The notes beneath the pieces were generated by a model. The model was not told where the DNA came from, did not search any database, and saw only the letters and a list, made by a program, of their open reading frames with translations. DNA of 64,000 nucleotides from Hygrocybe punicea (lineage: Eukaryota > Basidiomycota > Agaricomycetes > Agaricales > Hygrophoraceae), in contig OY744461.1 of NCBI GenBank assembly GCA_963556145.1, positions 8,938,891 through 9,002,890 on the forward strand, read 5' to 3'. Shown piece after piece: positions 44,701 to 56,066 of this stretch. Position numbers and translations under genes: made by a program. The stretch's first letter is position 1. Each line of letters starts with the position of its first letter.

Positions 44701-44925
44701 GAACTGGTGTCAGGAAGGAATGTTAGTGCCAAAACTTTCAGTTATATTGATACTCATCTTGTTGCAGCAAGAGGTTCCAGACATTGTCGTCTCAAACCCG
44801 CAAAGTTTTCCACCTGGACCCCCCCACAGCAGCACAACCTGTGCCATCTGCTGTCCCTCCTAACATGCAAGCGTCATCCTCAACAATGGATCCAGGTGCC
44901 AATTAGCGTTCACATTTTTTTCTAA
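41733..44925 (+). pseudogene. Possible DUF6532-like gene split by a 1.6-kb insertion
   Basis: Plus-strand pieces read like one protein: a Pro/His/Ser-rich N-terminal segment (MTVLRLTDMDYHVTPTDPAH, to about 42190), a frame change, GGGGRSIRFYPDDVQALLVQ and DALAHEAYSHACANGKIP (about 42296-42482), then after a GTAAGT donor near 42485 and an acceptor near 44098, ITHTASAVREKIKILTERSI. Further down come LFQFTNLAIYKLLIEFLWGS, DMVHLPLIALICTV and RTGTKVNIDLSGKLYENSYL. The order and composition resemble the Agaricomycete DUF6532 family of unknown function, but the match is from memory. The interval 42490-44095 has no recognisable domain and reads like inserted sequence. Stops and frame changes occur on both sides. 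Confidence 0.38.
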
Positions 44926-45117
44926 CTTCCCCCTCCCCCAAGTCGGAATTGAACTACCCTGCTGTAATCGTGTATGCAAACCTCATTCCTGAATGTGACT
45001 GATTTCTCAGAGACCTCAATTTCTAGTAAATTGTACCAGTACTTTGTATTTGACTGGTTTCAACGCAGCATCAGGGAAAACCCTATTGCTAATCACAATG
45101 TAAAATAATATATTATG

Positions 45118-45262
45118 CTGTTCCGCTGCCCATTCCGCTGCCCATTCTGCTGCCCGTTCCGCTGCACATTCTGCTGCCCGTTCCACTGCATGTTCTGCTG
45201 CCCATTCTGCTGCCCATTCTGCTGCCCGTTCTGCTGCTCATTCCACTGCTTGTTCCGGTGCC
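45118..45262. repeat. 12-bp tandem repeat (CTGCCCATTCYG), ~12 units
   Basis: Units of CTGCCC(A/G)TTC(T/C)G repeat without indels, giving Cys-Pro-Phe-rich frames on the plus strand and Gln-Asn-Gly on the minus strand. These frames are repeat by-products. Confidence 0.88.
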
Positions 45263-45399
45263 CCGCCCCTTGCCCCGCTATCCCCACTGTCTATGCTGGA
45301 TGTCCACACCTAGGTCATCCCAACCGCCGCCTTTGCCTGTAAGTAAGGCAATCATCAGCGTTTGGAAATTAACATATAACATACAACACAACGTACCAT

Positions 45400-46640
45400 C
45401 ATCATGGATTCATTACCCAATTCCCATGCCATCTGACTGTCCTTGGCAGCAGACAAACATATCTACGGAGACAATGAAATCAGCCTTTGAAAGTCTTCTA
45501 GCAATCGTAAAAGCCTCACCACATGCGCCTTGCCCTCAACAACGGGCCAGGTATCTCTACACCAACCATCACAAAAACGTGCCACGGGAGAGTCGAATTG
45601 CAGTATAGGTGACAACGGTGGGTCATTCACATCAATTTCCAAATTCTTCAAAGAAGCGGTACTCTTCGCCGATGGTCTCCAGGAACTAGATGTCGATTCT
45701 CCTGATCGCTTTCTAGTGTATGGCTTGGAACAGCCTTCAAGTTACGAAGAAGTCAGACACAAAAAAAAGGACGAATAAAACAAGTCCTGACACCTACATA
45801 TGTCACGGCGTCAAACCGAATTAAAAGTCCAGTATGTAAGGAGTTTGTTCAACAACACACCACGAAATGGAGAAAGACCACACCAACAGGGTTCCACCTT
45901 GGATCTGGACTGCGGATCCCTTTATTTTCCCAGGGTACCAAAACACGGTTACAACAGCGATGGTCAAGATCTAGAAAATACAATTGACGCAACACATCGG
46001 TTCAGATACCTAGAAGGCATAAACACCAGACATACCAAGTAACGACCCAGAGTGGCAGGTATCAAATATCGCCTGTCAGAAGGTTGGAGAGTGTATTTGG
46101 AAGAAGAAAAAGAAAGAAGTAAACTCACCACAAGACTGCTTCCCACTGGCAAGGTATCAACAAGATGTCACTTGAGTTCCTATAGAATCACAAAAGACAT
46201 TGGCAAAGATAGTGAGAAGACAAAAAAACAAAGTAACATACATCGTCAATACTAATAAGCTTCTCGTCGATTGGTATGAGTGCTGAGGCTAGAATTAGAC
46301 CAAACAAATGTCATCAACATCTCTACACACCTTCATCTATCCTGGTGCCGCTCCTGTTGATGACCTGCATAGAATGTCCCGAGACTGGGTAATTGAAGTC
46401 CGACTCATTGAATATCAATGGTACAAAAAAGTAATGTCCCACCGCAGTACCGGGGACAGTCGCAGAAGTACTTTTCACTCATCTAACAAACAACAAATAA
46501 GTAAGTTTTTCCTCGCAAACTTGAACTTACTTGAGAAAGACGACGACATGAGTGAGTTGAGAGTTTGTTACGCTTGTTACAATCAATGTTCAACTTACGA
46601 TCGATTGTGGTACCTTATTGTATCTTATTGTTTGTAAACG
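45400..46640 (+). other. Unassigned short frames, probable repeat remnants
   Basis: Several short plus-strand frames (for example the one ending at 45778 with FADGLQELDVDSPDRFLVYG, and 46308-46637) have no recognisable domain. They are not joined by clear splice sites. I assign no gene; they may be exons of one decayed transposon ORF. Confidence 0.3.
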
Positions 46641-48250
46641 GATATAAAAAGAATTATTGTATATACTAGTAATTTTTTTTTAAATACGGGGTTTTCACTG
46701 GGGATGACATGTCGATGACACCCCATCGAGAATGCCGCACACGTCAATTGACGTGCCCTTCACTGCCCCAGAAATACATTTAGCAGCGAAATTTTGACTA
46801 AGTGAGTCCATCCTTTCAAGTTGGCTTCAAAGTGCTGCCAGTGCTGACTCCGAGTCAGAACACTCAGCGAATCATTGAATTCAAGTTCCACTACACGGTG
46901 ACACACACATTGGTCCCTCGCCTCCCTTCACACCCACCCCTCCTTCGCAGTCCCTCCCTACCTGCCAACTTCCTCCTTCACACCCAATCCCTCCTTCGTG
47001 CCTAGTCCCTGCCACACAGTGGCCCTTGCTCCCTGGACAGCCTTGCTCCCTGGCCCAGGAGTCCTGGACCGCATCAGTAAGTACCACATCTATTGTTTTC
47101 TACTGAGTACTCGACAAACACACAGATGAATATTGCAGTGCGACAACAGCATTGGCACCACCACCAGCAACAAGAGTGGTGCCAGCAATAAGGGCAGTAA
47201 CAGCGACAGCAATGGCAAAAGCAACAGCAGAGATAACAACAACTGCAACAAACTGGTGCCAGCACCAGCACCAGTGCTGCATGATGATGGCGTTAACCAC
47301 ACGAGGGCCAGCACTATATCCCTAGTAAGTACATCACTGTTTTCTACCACCCCGATATCCTCCTGAGCCCCGAATGCACCTAGCACTACTGTGTCCCCAG
47401 CAAGTACATTGACTTGTACCCCCGACTTGTGTGGCACCAGCATAATCACCAGCACAGGCATGGGCACACCTCAGCGGCCAGCACAGGCATGGGCACCACC
47501 GCACCGGAGACGGCGATGGTGCCAGCACCAGCACTTGTGCCAGGACATGCCAGCAACAGCAACCAGCACCCATGCCTGAACCAGCGCAGCACCAGCACCA
47601 GCGACAGCCCATCAGTACCACACCAGTATCAGCACCTACCTGACACAATCATGTTGAACAGCCCTGACGTCAAAAAACTCAAAAAAGACCTCTTAAAAGA
47701 GAGCAAACAGGACAAAAAGTTCATCAATTGTGCCCTCAAGGAACTCCACAGTGCCGAAAAAGAGGAAGCAAAGATGAAAAAGGTGACATGCCCTTAGCCT
47801 GAACCTCTCCTAACCTCTCTGGACCTGTATTCGGGCCACAGATAAGGCCACCTGCATCCTCCAGAAGGATGAACAAAGGAGATCAGTGCTAGCAAGGCCC
47901 TGAACAAGCCAGAGTGCCAGCATGACGTCACTGTGGCAAACATCAAGTCCACCGAGGCAGACAAGGGTATGTCTGAGTCCAGACATGGTTCTCAGCGGTT
48001 TCAACCTAACATACCAATTGCGTCGTGTGCAGACAATGAATGTTCAGGATGTGAGGCTTGCAGCGGGAGCTCAACGAGAAGAGGGTACAGGTGGAAGTGG
48101 CTACACAACACAAAGCCACCAAGGACATGAGTTTAGCCACGGCACGTAGTCTTCTACTAACATCATGATCTACATGCCTTGATGTCCGCGTAAATCCACC
48201 ATAGAAAGAGTGTGAGGACAAGCTCAGGAATATTATATCTGAGCGTTCCA
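46641..48250. other. Low-complexity region, CAN-rich, no supported gene
   Basis: 46680-46800 holds a C/G-rich element fragment with one ACGTCAATTGACGT dyad (46741-46754). 47100-47640 is rich in ACC/AGC/CAG triplets (Ser/Asn/Thr/Pro-rich in one frame, Val/Leu-rich in the complement). 47650-47790 encodes a short Lys/Glu-rich helix (LKKDLLKESKQDKKF) that could be part of a decayed protein. Confidence 0.35.
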
Positions 48251-48529
48251 TGCCGTCTTGACTGAAACCGGTATAATACTTTTTTTCGCTATTTTATCTC
48301 TTATGTACTTTATCATAATATATGATTTTTCATATAATTCAGCAAAGTGTACTGGCCATAATGATCATGAGTTAATGAGTTCATTACATGTGATAACCGA
48401 TTCAAATGAGGGGACAGAAAAACCCAGGATCTGGCCCTCCCGTCTTGCCCTGTGTGGCAGCATTACGAGCACCATGACAATATGCTATGTTCAAGTGGTA
48501 GCAGTGAGATTTACAAAGCCACTCAAGAT

Positions 48530-48901
48530 TTATCCATGTATTGTAAATCTAGCACAATTAAGCTGGTTGCTTTGCACTCCAATATATGGTGTTTCAATCC
48601 CTTGCCAGGCGCCAGCAGTGATTTCTGATTTGTATAAGGAGTTGAAGTCCTGTATCAATACACCCAATATATCTGAATTTACCCTAAATCCGACATAATT
48701 CTTTGACATCCAATGGATGGTGTCCCAACCACTTGTCATGCGCACACAGACCGATTTAGTGATTACAAATAGGGTAAGGTTATGGCAGAATCTCCTGGTT
48801 TTGCTGATGAATGGTTCATGTGTAATGAGCGGCCAGCGAAGATATTTCTGTGAGGCATCACACCTGATTCCGTGTTCCAAGGAGATGAGGTGCAGTATCA
48901 C
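48530..48901 (-). other. Unassigned minus-strand frame
   Basis: An open frame of 123 codons with natural-looking composition (MILHLISLEHGIRCDASQKY, later QGIETPYIGVQSNQLN). No family recognised. Surrounded by repeat sequence, so probably a piece of a mobile-element protein. Confidence 0.3.
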
Positions 48902-49518
48902 CTGTTTCTTTCGTATCTACTCCCTCAACCTCTGTGCACTCAGTGCATGCAGCATCTTACTGAGCTCAGACACAAGAGGGATGGAGATATTATTGAGGAC
49001 AAAAGTGACTGTAGAAATGGCCTGCTCACCTAAGGCAGGACTTCTACGAAGCTTCTTGATGTCTGCAAGATGGGGTAATTATGTCACGAGAAACCCGTCT
49101 TGCAGATTAGCCTCATGCGATCAATCTAAAAATAGAATCACCTTCTCCCCATACCCTCTCGTGTCCCTCTTGCGTTCCTCCTCGTATACAAATGAACCTC
49201 ACCAATTTCTGTGTGCGGTTTCCCCCCCCCCAACGGTTTCTTCTACTGTGTACCACACTACCACCACCGCCATGACTTCTGCCGCCTTCTGCCTCCTCTG
49301 TCATTCCACCCCACATACCAGCCCAGGTACGTTCCCCAACGCAGCGCAGATGCAGGCGATGACAACGACAACGACAACGACAACGATGATGATGACGATG
49401 AGTGACGATGGTGAGGACAGAATGGCACGAGCAACAGGGAGGGCAACGCCGAGGACGAGAAGTCCCGTGCCCTCTCCCTGTGGGCCAGTCCTCCCCTGCA
49501 GCCCAGCCTCCCCAACCA

Positions 49519-49896
49519 CACCTCGCAAACACGTATGGCCACGTCAATTGACGTGTGTGCATGTGGTGTTCGCAAGGTGTTCTGTTGGACACTGGTATGT
49601 CTCTGCATATGTATATGTATGTGAAAAAATGAAAAGAAAAAAAACTTACTTGTAAGACATATAAAGTTGACCTGTGGAGGAGCGGATGTTCTGAACACCT
49701 TGCGAAAGCTGTGTATGCATCAATTGATGCGGCCATACATGTTCTTTACATGTACATAGGCCCGAAAAAAAGAAAGAGAAAATAAAAATCCTGCTGAATT
49801 GAGGAATCAGTGGGAGTCGCATGTACACATCTGTCCTCAACACCTCACGAACACCGTGCATGCGTCAATTGACACAGACGTACATATTCGTGAGGG
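49519..49896. repeat. Cluster of three ~60-bp dyads around ACGTCAATTGACGT-type cores
   Basis: Copy A 49519-49579, copy B 49694-49745 and copy C 49841-49896 each have an outer arm CACCTYGCRAACAC-like, a palindromic core (ACGTCAATTGACGT 49541-49554; GCATCAATTGATGC 49717-49730; GCGTCAATTGAC 49863-49874) and an inverted outer arm (GTGTTCGCAAGGTG-like). Spacing is about 150-175 bp. Between them lie A/G-rich GAAAAGAAAAAAAA tracts. The surrounding 49100-50240 has no supported gene; its right part resembles 24430-24530 inside the hAT-like element. Confidence 0.65.
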
Positions 49897-50240
49897 GGTT
49901 GGCTCAGGTGGCAGCAGGGAAGGCGGGGAGACTTCTCGTCAACGTCGTCATTGCCCTCCCTGTTTCTCATGCCTCCTGTCCCCATCCTCGTCATCTTTGT
50001 TGCTTGCATCTATGCCATGTCATCATCGTCACGCCCTCTTGTCGTCCAAGGTTATAGTGGTGGTCACAGAAAATTAGTGGTGAGGGACTGGGGACTTACC
50101 TGGGCCAGTATGTGGGCGCACCACCCCCTGGCCTTGCCCTCCCTCATTGTATTCAATGCTGTGGGTGACGGTGATGTGGAAGTTGGCGGTGGCTGCTGGA
50201 GAAGGACAATGGTGGTGAATGAAGTCGAAAGAGGCAATTA

Positions 50241-50583
50241 GTCACAATGTATATATTACTACAAGTAGTCCGACACTTTTCCCTTGACCATGGGTTTCTC
50301 TACACAACTAGCTATAATTTCATCACCAACCTGAAGGGGCATATCTCAGTTATGTCCTTGTATTTTTTCAGTATTTTATTTGCTCTCATTCACTGCACAA
50401 TATGAGATTTACATTCAGTAACAGATTTATTCATGCTCTGATTGGCTGCTAGGAAATTATGTAACTGCAAACCTCCTGCAAACCTCCCACGAACCTCCCA
50501 TGAACCTCCTAACCCATGAACCTCCTGACCTGCCACAAACCGCCTGCCCCTTGCCTTGAGCTTACCCTTCATCACATCCCCTT
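50241..50583. other. No gene seen
   Basis: Contains short GAACCTCC/AAACCTCC repeats (50465-50530) and otherwise unremarkable AT-rich sequence. Confidence 0.3.
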
Positions 50584-50591
50584 GAACTTCC

Positions 50592-50783
50592 TAGTGTTGC
50601 CATGGCTCAGCTAACACTAACTAGCCATTTTTTAGCCGTTGTGAATTAAAAATCCAGTAAAATGGCAGAAACTCTGAAAATATTTGAGCATGTGCACCAA
50701 TGTGATTTACATCCATGACAATTTATTTGTGATTATACCAATTTTACTGGATTTTTTAATTTACAACAACTAAAAAATGGCTA
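50592..50783. mobile_element. hAT MITE of the TAGTGTTGCCA family with an asymmetric right end, 192 bp
   Basis: The left terminus is TAGTGTTGCCATGGCTCAGC; about 30 bp in begins TAGCCATTTTTTAG. The right terminus is the complement of that inner motif (CTAAAAAATGGCTA), not of the outer one. A perfect 8-bp duplication GAACTTCC (50584-50591; 50784-50791) flanks these ends, so the right boundary looks genuine. Confidence 0.8.
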
Positions 50784-51237
50784 GAACTTCCCCCCTCAAG
50801 CTGTCATGTCCTGTCAGCAGATCTTGTACAGAATGAACTAGAGTGGTGGATGCAGACAAAGCTGGCAGAATGATTTGAACCCCATTGACTAACCATTCCG
50901 AGAGCCTCATATGCATCCCGAGAGCCTCATATGCATCCCAAGAGCCTCTTATTGGTTTTTTTGATAATTTCCCCTGGTGACTGCTTGTATATAATTGTCA
51001 CAGTACTGTGGCAATCTTGATTTAACATTTTCTACAGCACAAAAATAATAGACAAAAAACATGAGAACCTTGAAAAAAACACATTTCAAGAAAAAAAAAA
51101 CATCAGAACTTGACAAAAAACATATCAGAACTTGACAAGAACATCTCAGTCAGAAGGTTTTACAACCCTCCTGAAGGAGGGTAGTCTGCAAGACTACTTT
51201 CCCATTACATAAATACCTGGTCTTGTTGACCTGAGAA

Positions 51238-52265
51238 GTGCTGCCAAGGGTGGGCCTGCTACTGTCGAAGCTCTATCATCTCATGCTTGTCCATGGCGAT
51301 ATTGCATTCCTCAAGGTAAATCATCTGTATACATCCCTTAAGCCATTCATTCTCATTCTCTTCGTTCTCTCCGGTTCAAATTTTGTGTTAGACATAGCGG
51401 ATGTTCCTCCCTCGTTCTGGCCTGTGTCAGGTCCTTCAGGACGACTCACCCTGTATTCTTTCGATGAAGCTGATGAGTTCATGCTTAATTTTGCCCAAAA
51501 TGACCAAGACGGCCGCCGTCCAAAAGACCTGACGCTTTGGCCTCCTTCAATCTAGGGCAGGTCAAGGGTATGCAATACCCCCAGGGGTTAAGAGTACGGG
51601 TACCACGGGTTAAGGGTACGAGTCCAGCCTCAGAATACCCGCAGTACCCACGCGGGTATGGGCTGTATTTTTTTTGGGAGAAGAAACATCAAAAACTCAA
51701 TTTTTGGGGTATTTTTCGCTATTTTTGAGGGATATAATGAGAATCATTGCTTGTAAAAATATGTAAAAATGCTCTCAACACTCCCCACAGTATTCTGAAC
51801 ATTGTGCTCCTTTACACTAAAGGGATCCGACCAGTATTCCGTCCACAATAACCATAAAAACCACCAAAAACAGGTAAAAATGGGGTATTTTGCATGTTTT
51901 TGAGGGATATAATGAGAATCATTGCTTGTAAAAATATGTAAAAATGCTCTAAACACTCCCCACAGTATTCTAAACATTGTGTTCCTTTACACTAAAGGGA
52001 TCCGGCCAGTATTCTGTCCACAATAACCATAAAAACCACCAAAAACAGGTAAAAATGGGGTATTTTGCATGTTTCTTCCTGTACCCCTGCAAAACCCGTG
52101 CCATACCCGTACTTTTGGCCTCGGGTACGTACCCGTGACGGGTACGGGTCCGAGTACAGCCCCAGAGCACTGCGGGTGTACCCCTGACTGGCCATACTTC
52201 AATCATCACAGATTTCATTTATGGATGTGTTGCATTGTGCAAGAGGGCTCAGACAATGGTAGGAA
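51238..52265 (+). pseudogene. Unidentified ORF interrupted by a hAT-like element
   Basis: A frame from 51238 ends with SFDEADEFMLNFAQND and GRRPKDLTLWPPSI (51541-51552), where a 644-bp element begins. Past the element and one duplication, coding continues as ITDFIYGCVALCKRAQTM (from about 52205) and KFHIN to a stop near 52300. The joined protein segment is unbroken across the excised site, which supports a real former gene. I recognise no domain; an intron or start upstream is possible. Confidence 0.4.
51553..52196. mobile_element. hAT-like element, GGGTACCC-rich ends, 644 bp
   Basis: Termini TAGGGCAGGTCAAGGGTATG and the complement of GGTGTACCCCTGACTGGCCA align with one or two gaps. The flanking 8-bp duplication CTTCAATC is perfect (51545-51552; 52197-52204). 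Subterminal GGGTACGGGTACC/ACCCGTACCCG motifs match the style of the 23882 element. The interior is a ~177-bp direct duplication (about 51719-51895 and 51896-52070, each with GAGGGATATAATGAGAATCA). No coding. Confidence 0.85.
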
Positions 52266-52968
52266 CACTCTTGGCCAGTAGACACAAGTTCCATATTAAC
52301 TGAACCGCCTGACAAAGCCTCGATTAGCAAAATTATTCAACAACAACAACAACAACAACCAGGTCGAGTGCATCGAGCAGCAAGACGCAATAAACTGCGG
52401 TCTGGAGCACAAGGGGGTCATGGAGATGGGGCGGAGTGCGGGGACCATGCATCAGCATCCCAAATGGAGGAGGTTATGGATTGGCTCTTCCTTTCCCCGT
52501 TTCAAAATGCAAACCCAACCCCACAGCCGGAATAGCAGCAGCTTTGTGAAGATGTCAGGGTAGAGCGGCTTCAAGAAATGGATACAGATGCAAGGTCTTT
52601 GCATTTAAGGTTTCTTCGCAGTCATTGGAGGTATGACTCAATAGCTCATGCTCCGCGCTCTAGTGAAACTCGAGCCCTTTGTGGTGACTTATATATTTGC
52701 TTACTAGTTTACAGGAATGATACTAAGAGTTCCGTGAACCCGAAATATCACTCATCACTATCTCGCCTCTGCCACGTCTTCAATAAATGATTACTAACTT
52801 AGAGCCAGTTCGGCTACTGGGTCACTAGTTAACATGAGACGTTAGATACAGCTATGGCAATGCGGCACATGGCGGAGCTGGAAATATCCTTATCATACCA
52901 TGGACAGCAAAGCACACTTCCAAGCTAGCCATAGACAATGAGTTCATACTGTGCTCATCACGCTTGTG

Positions 52969-54092
52969 GCTCTCCTTCATTATTTCTCAGAAGTCTTCTC
53001 AATGTCAAAAGCTAAGGGCAAAGATAGAGAGCAGAAGGATCCAACTCGAGCCCAGTGGAATGAAGCAGAATCTATAGCCCTTCTTGATTATTTGATCGAA
53101 CACAAGGCAGAAGCAGGCGATGGAATGAATTTCAAGCCCACCACATTCCAGGCTGCTGTTCCCAGTGTTGGATTACACTATGTCAAAGGTCCTAAGAAGA
53201 CGGCCAAGATGCTCAAAGGAAGATATGGCGTAGTACGTTGTCTTGAACATTATTGGGGAAAAATATACAATTGACTTGATTTATTGGATTAAATCAACCT
53301 ACAACCTCATCTGCACCTGGAAAACATTATCAGGAGTGCACTGGAATGATGTAACCAGTGCAAGCATCACCACAGAAGCTGAGTGTAAGGTTTGGGATGA
53401 GTTCACTGCAGTCAAGGTTAGTGAACCAATAATACATCTTCAATACTACATTTTAACATAATACAGAGTCACCATGCTCTCATACCATTCCAAAATCATG
53501 GCTGGCCCCTTCTTGAAAGGGTCGAAACACTTATACCGCCCATTGCCAAAGGGCTTGAAGTCCACCAGCCAGAATTAGCCCTACCTTTTGGATCTGGTGA
53601 CGATGAAGTACTATCAGCTGACGAGGATGATAACTCACTTATCCAATCCATCAATACGGACATTGTACTTCAGACAACAATGTGAGGGGAGGCAAGGAAG
53701 CAGAGAGCATCTTATCCATTCAATCATCCCTATCTGTCTCATCAATTTCAAACAAACACAAGCATTCACATTCTACTCCTGCAGATGACAGTGATCGCAA
53801 ACCATTGAAGTCTATCCACTCCACATGGTCCTCCACTTCCAAATCAAATCTCAAGGCGAAATCATCCGAGGCCCCAAGCACTGAAGCATCAGTGGCTATT
53901 GGGAGGCTTGCCGATGCCTTTGAGCTGAGCCTCTCACCAAATATTTCCAATCCTGCAGCTCACAACCGGATGGAAGCAGCAAATGCAGTTATGGATGATG
54001 AAAATGGACTCAACGTGATGCAGAAAGCAAGGTTGATCAAATTATTCGCCAAGGAAGAAGCCTTGGCAGAGATGTGTCTTGTTGTCAGATGA
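52969..54092 (+). pseudogene. Myb/SANT-like partner protein of the Harbinger element
   Basis: From 52969-52971 (ATG; an upstream in-frame Met lies at 52951) the first exon reads MSKAKGKDREQKDPTRAQWN and ESIALLDYLIEHKAEAGDGM to KMLKGRYG (about 53230), a helix-turn-helix-like Myb/SANT start. YNLICTWKTLSGVHWNDVT resumes at about 53301, then after a GT-AG intron (about 53417-53466) SHHALIPFQNHGWPLLE, and a Ser-rich tail ending at 54092 (RLIKLFAKEEALAEMCLVVR). No AG acceptor is visible in the gap before YNLICTW, and the frame changes near 53680. These two points suggest damage. In this superfamily the Myb-like protein helps the transposase bind DNA and enter the nucleus. Confidence 0.6.
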
Positions 54093-54331
54093 AATAAGCT
54101 GGTGATGACTTCTTTCCTTGCCGATGTTCTAAGCACTCCAGTCCCTTCCACGTTGTGATTATTTTTCACTGTAGCTTGTTGTATGCCCCCCCTTTCCTAC
54201 ATGTTTGTATCCCCCCCTTTCCCTATATGTTTGTAATTCAATTCCTGTGCCCCTTGGATTTAACAATTGAGAGATCACGAAAGAAATGATATAACAAAGC
54301 ATGTATGTATGACATGAACTGCACGACATAT

Positions 54332-55789
54332 TTATTCCTCTTCTGAACTGCTGCCTTCCTTGTAGTACTCGTAATCATCCATAACCTCGTCTTCATCAAC
54401 ATCCATTGCATCGTAGTCAGCCCGCTCCTGAAGAACTCGCTGGTAATCGACCCACATTGCTTCCGCGATTCCATCTCGCCACACCTTAGCACCATCATTG
54501 TCATCAAAGTTAATTGCTATCTCGTTGTTGTAATTGAACGCTTCGTTGTCATCTCCACTGTCCTCCATTTCATCTTCATCTCTGCCCTCATTTGGAATAG
54601 ATTGTTGCATGGAATGGATTTGGATGAAGTTGTGCAATGTGCACAATGCAGCAGGGATCCGAGCCTGAATTTTGAGACTGTAACGTGGTGCCATTAAGAG
54701 TATGCAAAATCGTTTCTTGAGAACTCCGAAGATGCGTTCGATTATGTTTCTTGCTGATGCGTGACGCAAATTGAATAGTTCTTCTTTATTCCTAGGCCTA
54801 GAGACATTGGGTTAATATAGATAGCAAGTGAAATGACTTGCTAACAGACCGTAGACCAGCGTGACCCCATTCCTTTAGGTGGTATCGAATGCCGCGGTAT
54901 GGTGTCAATAAATACTTGCATAAAGGGTAACCGGCATTGGCAAGAAAATATTTCCCTGGTGGAGGAAGAAACCCATGCCTGTGTGCATCCTCATAGACCC
55001 GGGCGTCACTTGCCGACCCTTCCCAACCCATGAGAGAGAATGAGAACAGCATGGAGAAGGTGCATGCGAAGAGGCAGTTTTGAGAGACACTTCCTTTCTG
55101 ATTCCTGTAATATGAACGAGTCGATGACGGCAGGGAACAATGTATATGGCTTCCATCGATAGCGCCAACTGTGTCCTTAAAAAATGGGAAAAACTTCAAG
55201 TTGTCACAGATTTCGGGGGGGCATGGGTCTTCGGCTGTTGGAAGCTTGACGTATTTGGTATAGAACGGAGGGGAAGAAAGGAATCTTAACAGACGCCGAA
55301 AGTGCCTAAAATAAGTTATGATCAGTTCATTCTACTTGATGGTCAGGCTGAAATTGATGGTACTTACCTTGAAATTGTATCGTTGGATCGTTGAAACCAC
55401 TCTGCAAGATGACGGATGGTCAAACCTGTGACAGAAGCATGTAAAAATATGGCGAGTTGCTCTTCAAGGGTAACCCAACGAGAATCTTCCAATCCAAGAA
55501 ATCGCATGGTTGAAATTATCTCAAGAAAAACTTCCTTTTGAACCCCAAGAGAATGATGGATCCAATCTGGATGTCCCAACAGAAGCTCGTCTACCCAGCC
55601 CTGACCAGAGAGGATTGACGTGTGGAGAGGCCATGGCAGAGCCCTGCGGTGGGGAAGGATGTAGTCGAAGAGAACGGTAATGAGTACCAGCACATAGCGC
55701 ATTAGACGGGAACACTGAATGGCAAGCATAACCACTGGCATGTCTGCAGCAGGATCGGACTCGGGGCTGTAGATTACTAGATAACCCAA
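54332..55789 (-). CDS. Harbinger-type DDE transposase
   Basis: Three exons: 55789-55368 (start could be the inner Met at 55742, MPVVMLAIQCSRLMRYVLVL), 55305-54850 and 54797-54332, with introns of 62 and 52 nt and matching phases. Exon 1 has the N-terminal helices GHPDWIHHSLGVQKEVFLEI and GLTIRHLAEWFQRSNDTIS. The catalytic triad is visible: first Asp in VGAIDGSHIH, second Asp in GSASDARVYEDA, Glu in RNIIERIFGVLKKRF. The C-terminus is strongly acidic (DEDEVMDDYEYYKEG). No stop or frameshift is found. It would cut and paste elements at TWA targets. Length is about 445 residues, normal for HARBI1-like enzymes. Confidence 0.85.
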
Positions 55790-56066
55790 TTCTAACTCCG
55801 AAGCCGTATCTAGTGAATGTAACGTTATCTAACATGTGATATTATCTAATAACCTGGTAGCCGAACTGGCTCTAAGTTACAGTATTAATTTTGTGGACTA
55901 CTGGTAGTAGTGATCCAGAATAATGCTTCACTATGGACCAGGGATCGCTGCGTGCCCCGCGCGTACATCTGAAAATTTTGGCATACCAAATCAGGCAGGG
56001 CTCACTCCAAAGTATTGAGGAACCGGTCTTACCAACTCGGACACCCAAAAATGTTTCGGGTTCCAT

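Larger units (their letters stand above)
52795..55879. mobile_element. PIF/Harbinger transposon, ~3.1 kb, near complete
   Basis: Terminal inverted repeat TAACTTAGAGCCAGTTCGGC (52795) and its complement ending at 55879 (GCCGAACTGGCTCTAAGTTA). It encodes the two-gene set of this superfamily: a Myb/SANT-like protein (+) and a DDE transposase (-), convergent. The 3-bp target duplication cannot be separated from the TIR (TAA...TTA). Of the transposons in this window it is the one that looks most recently active. Confidence 0.85.
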
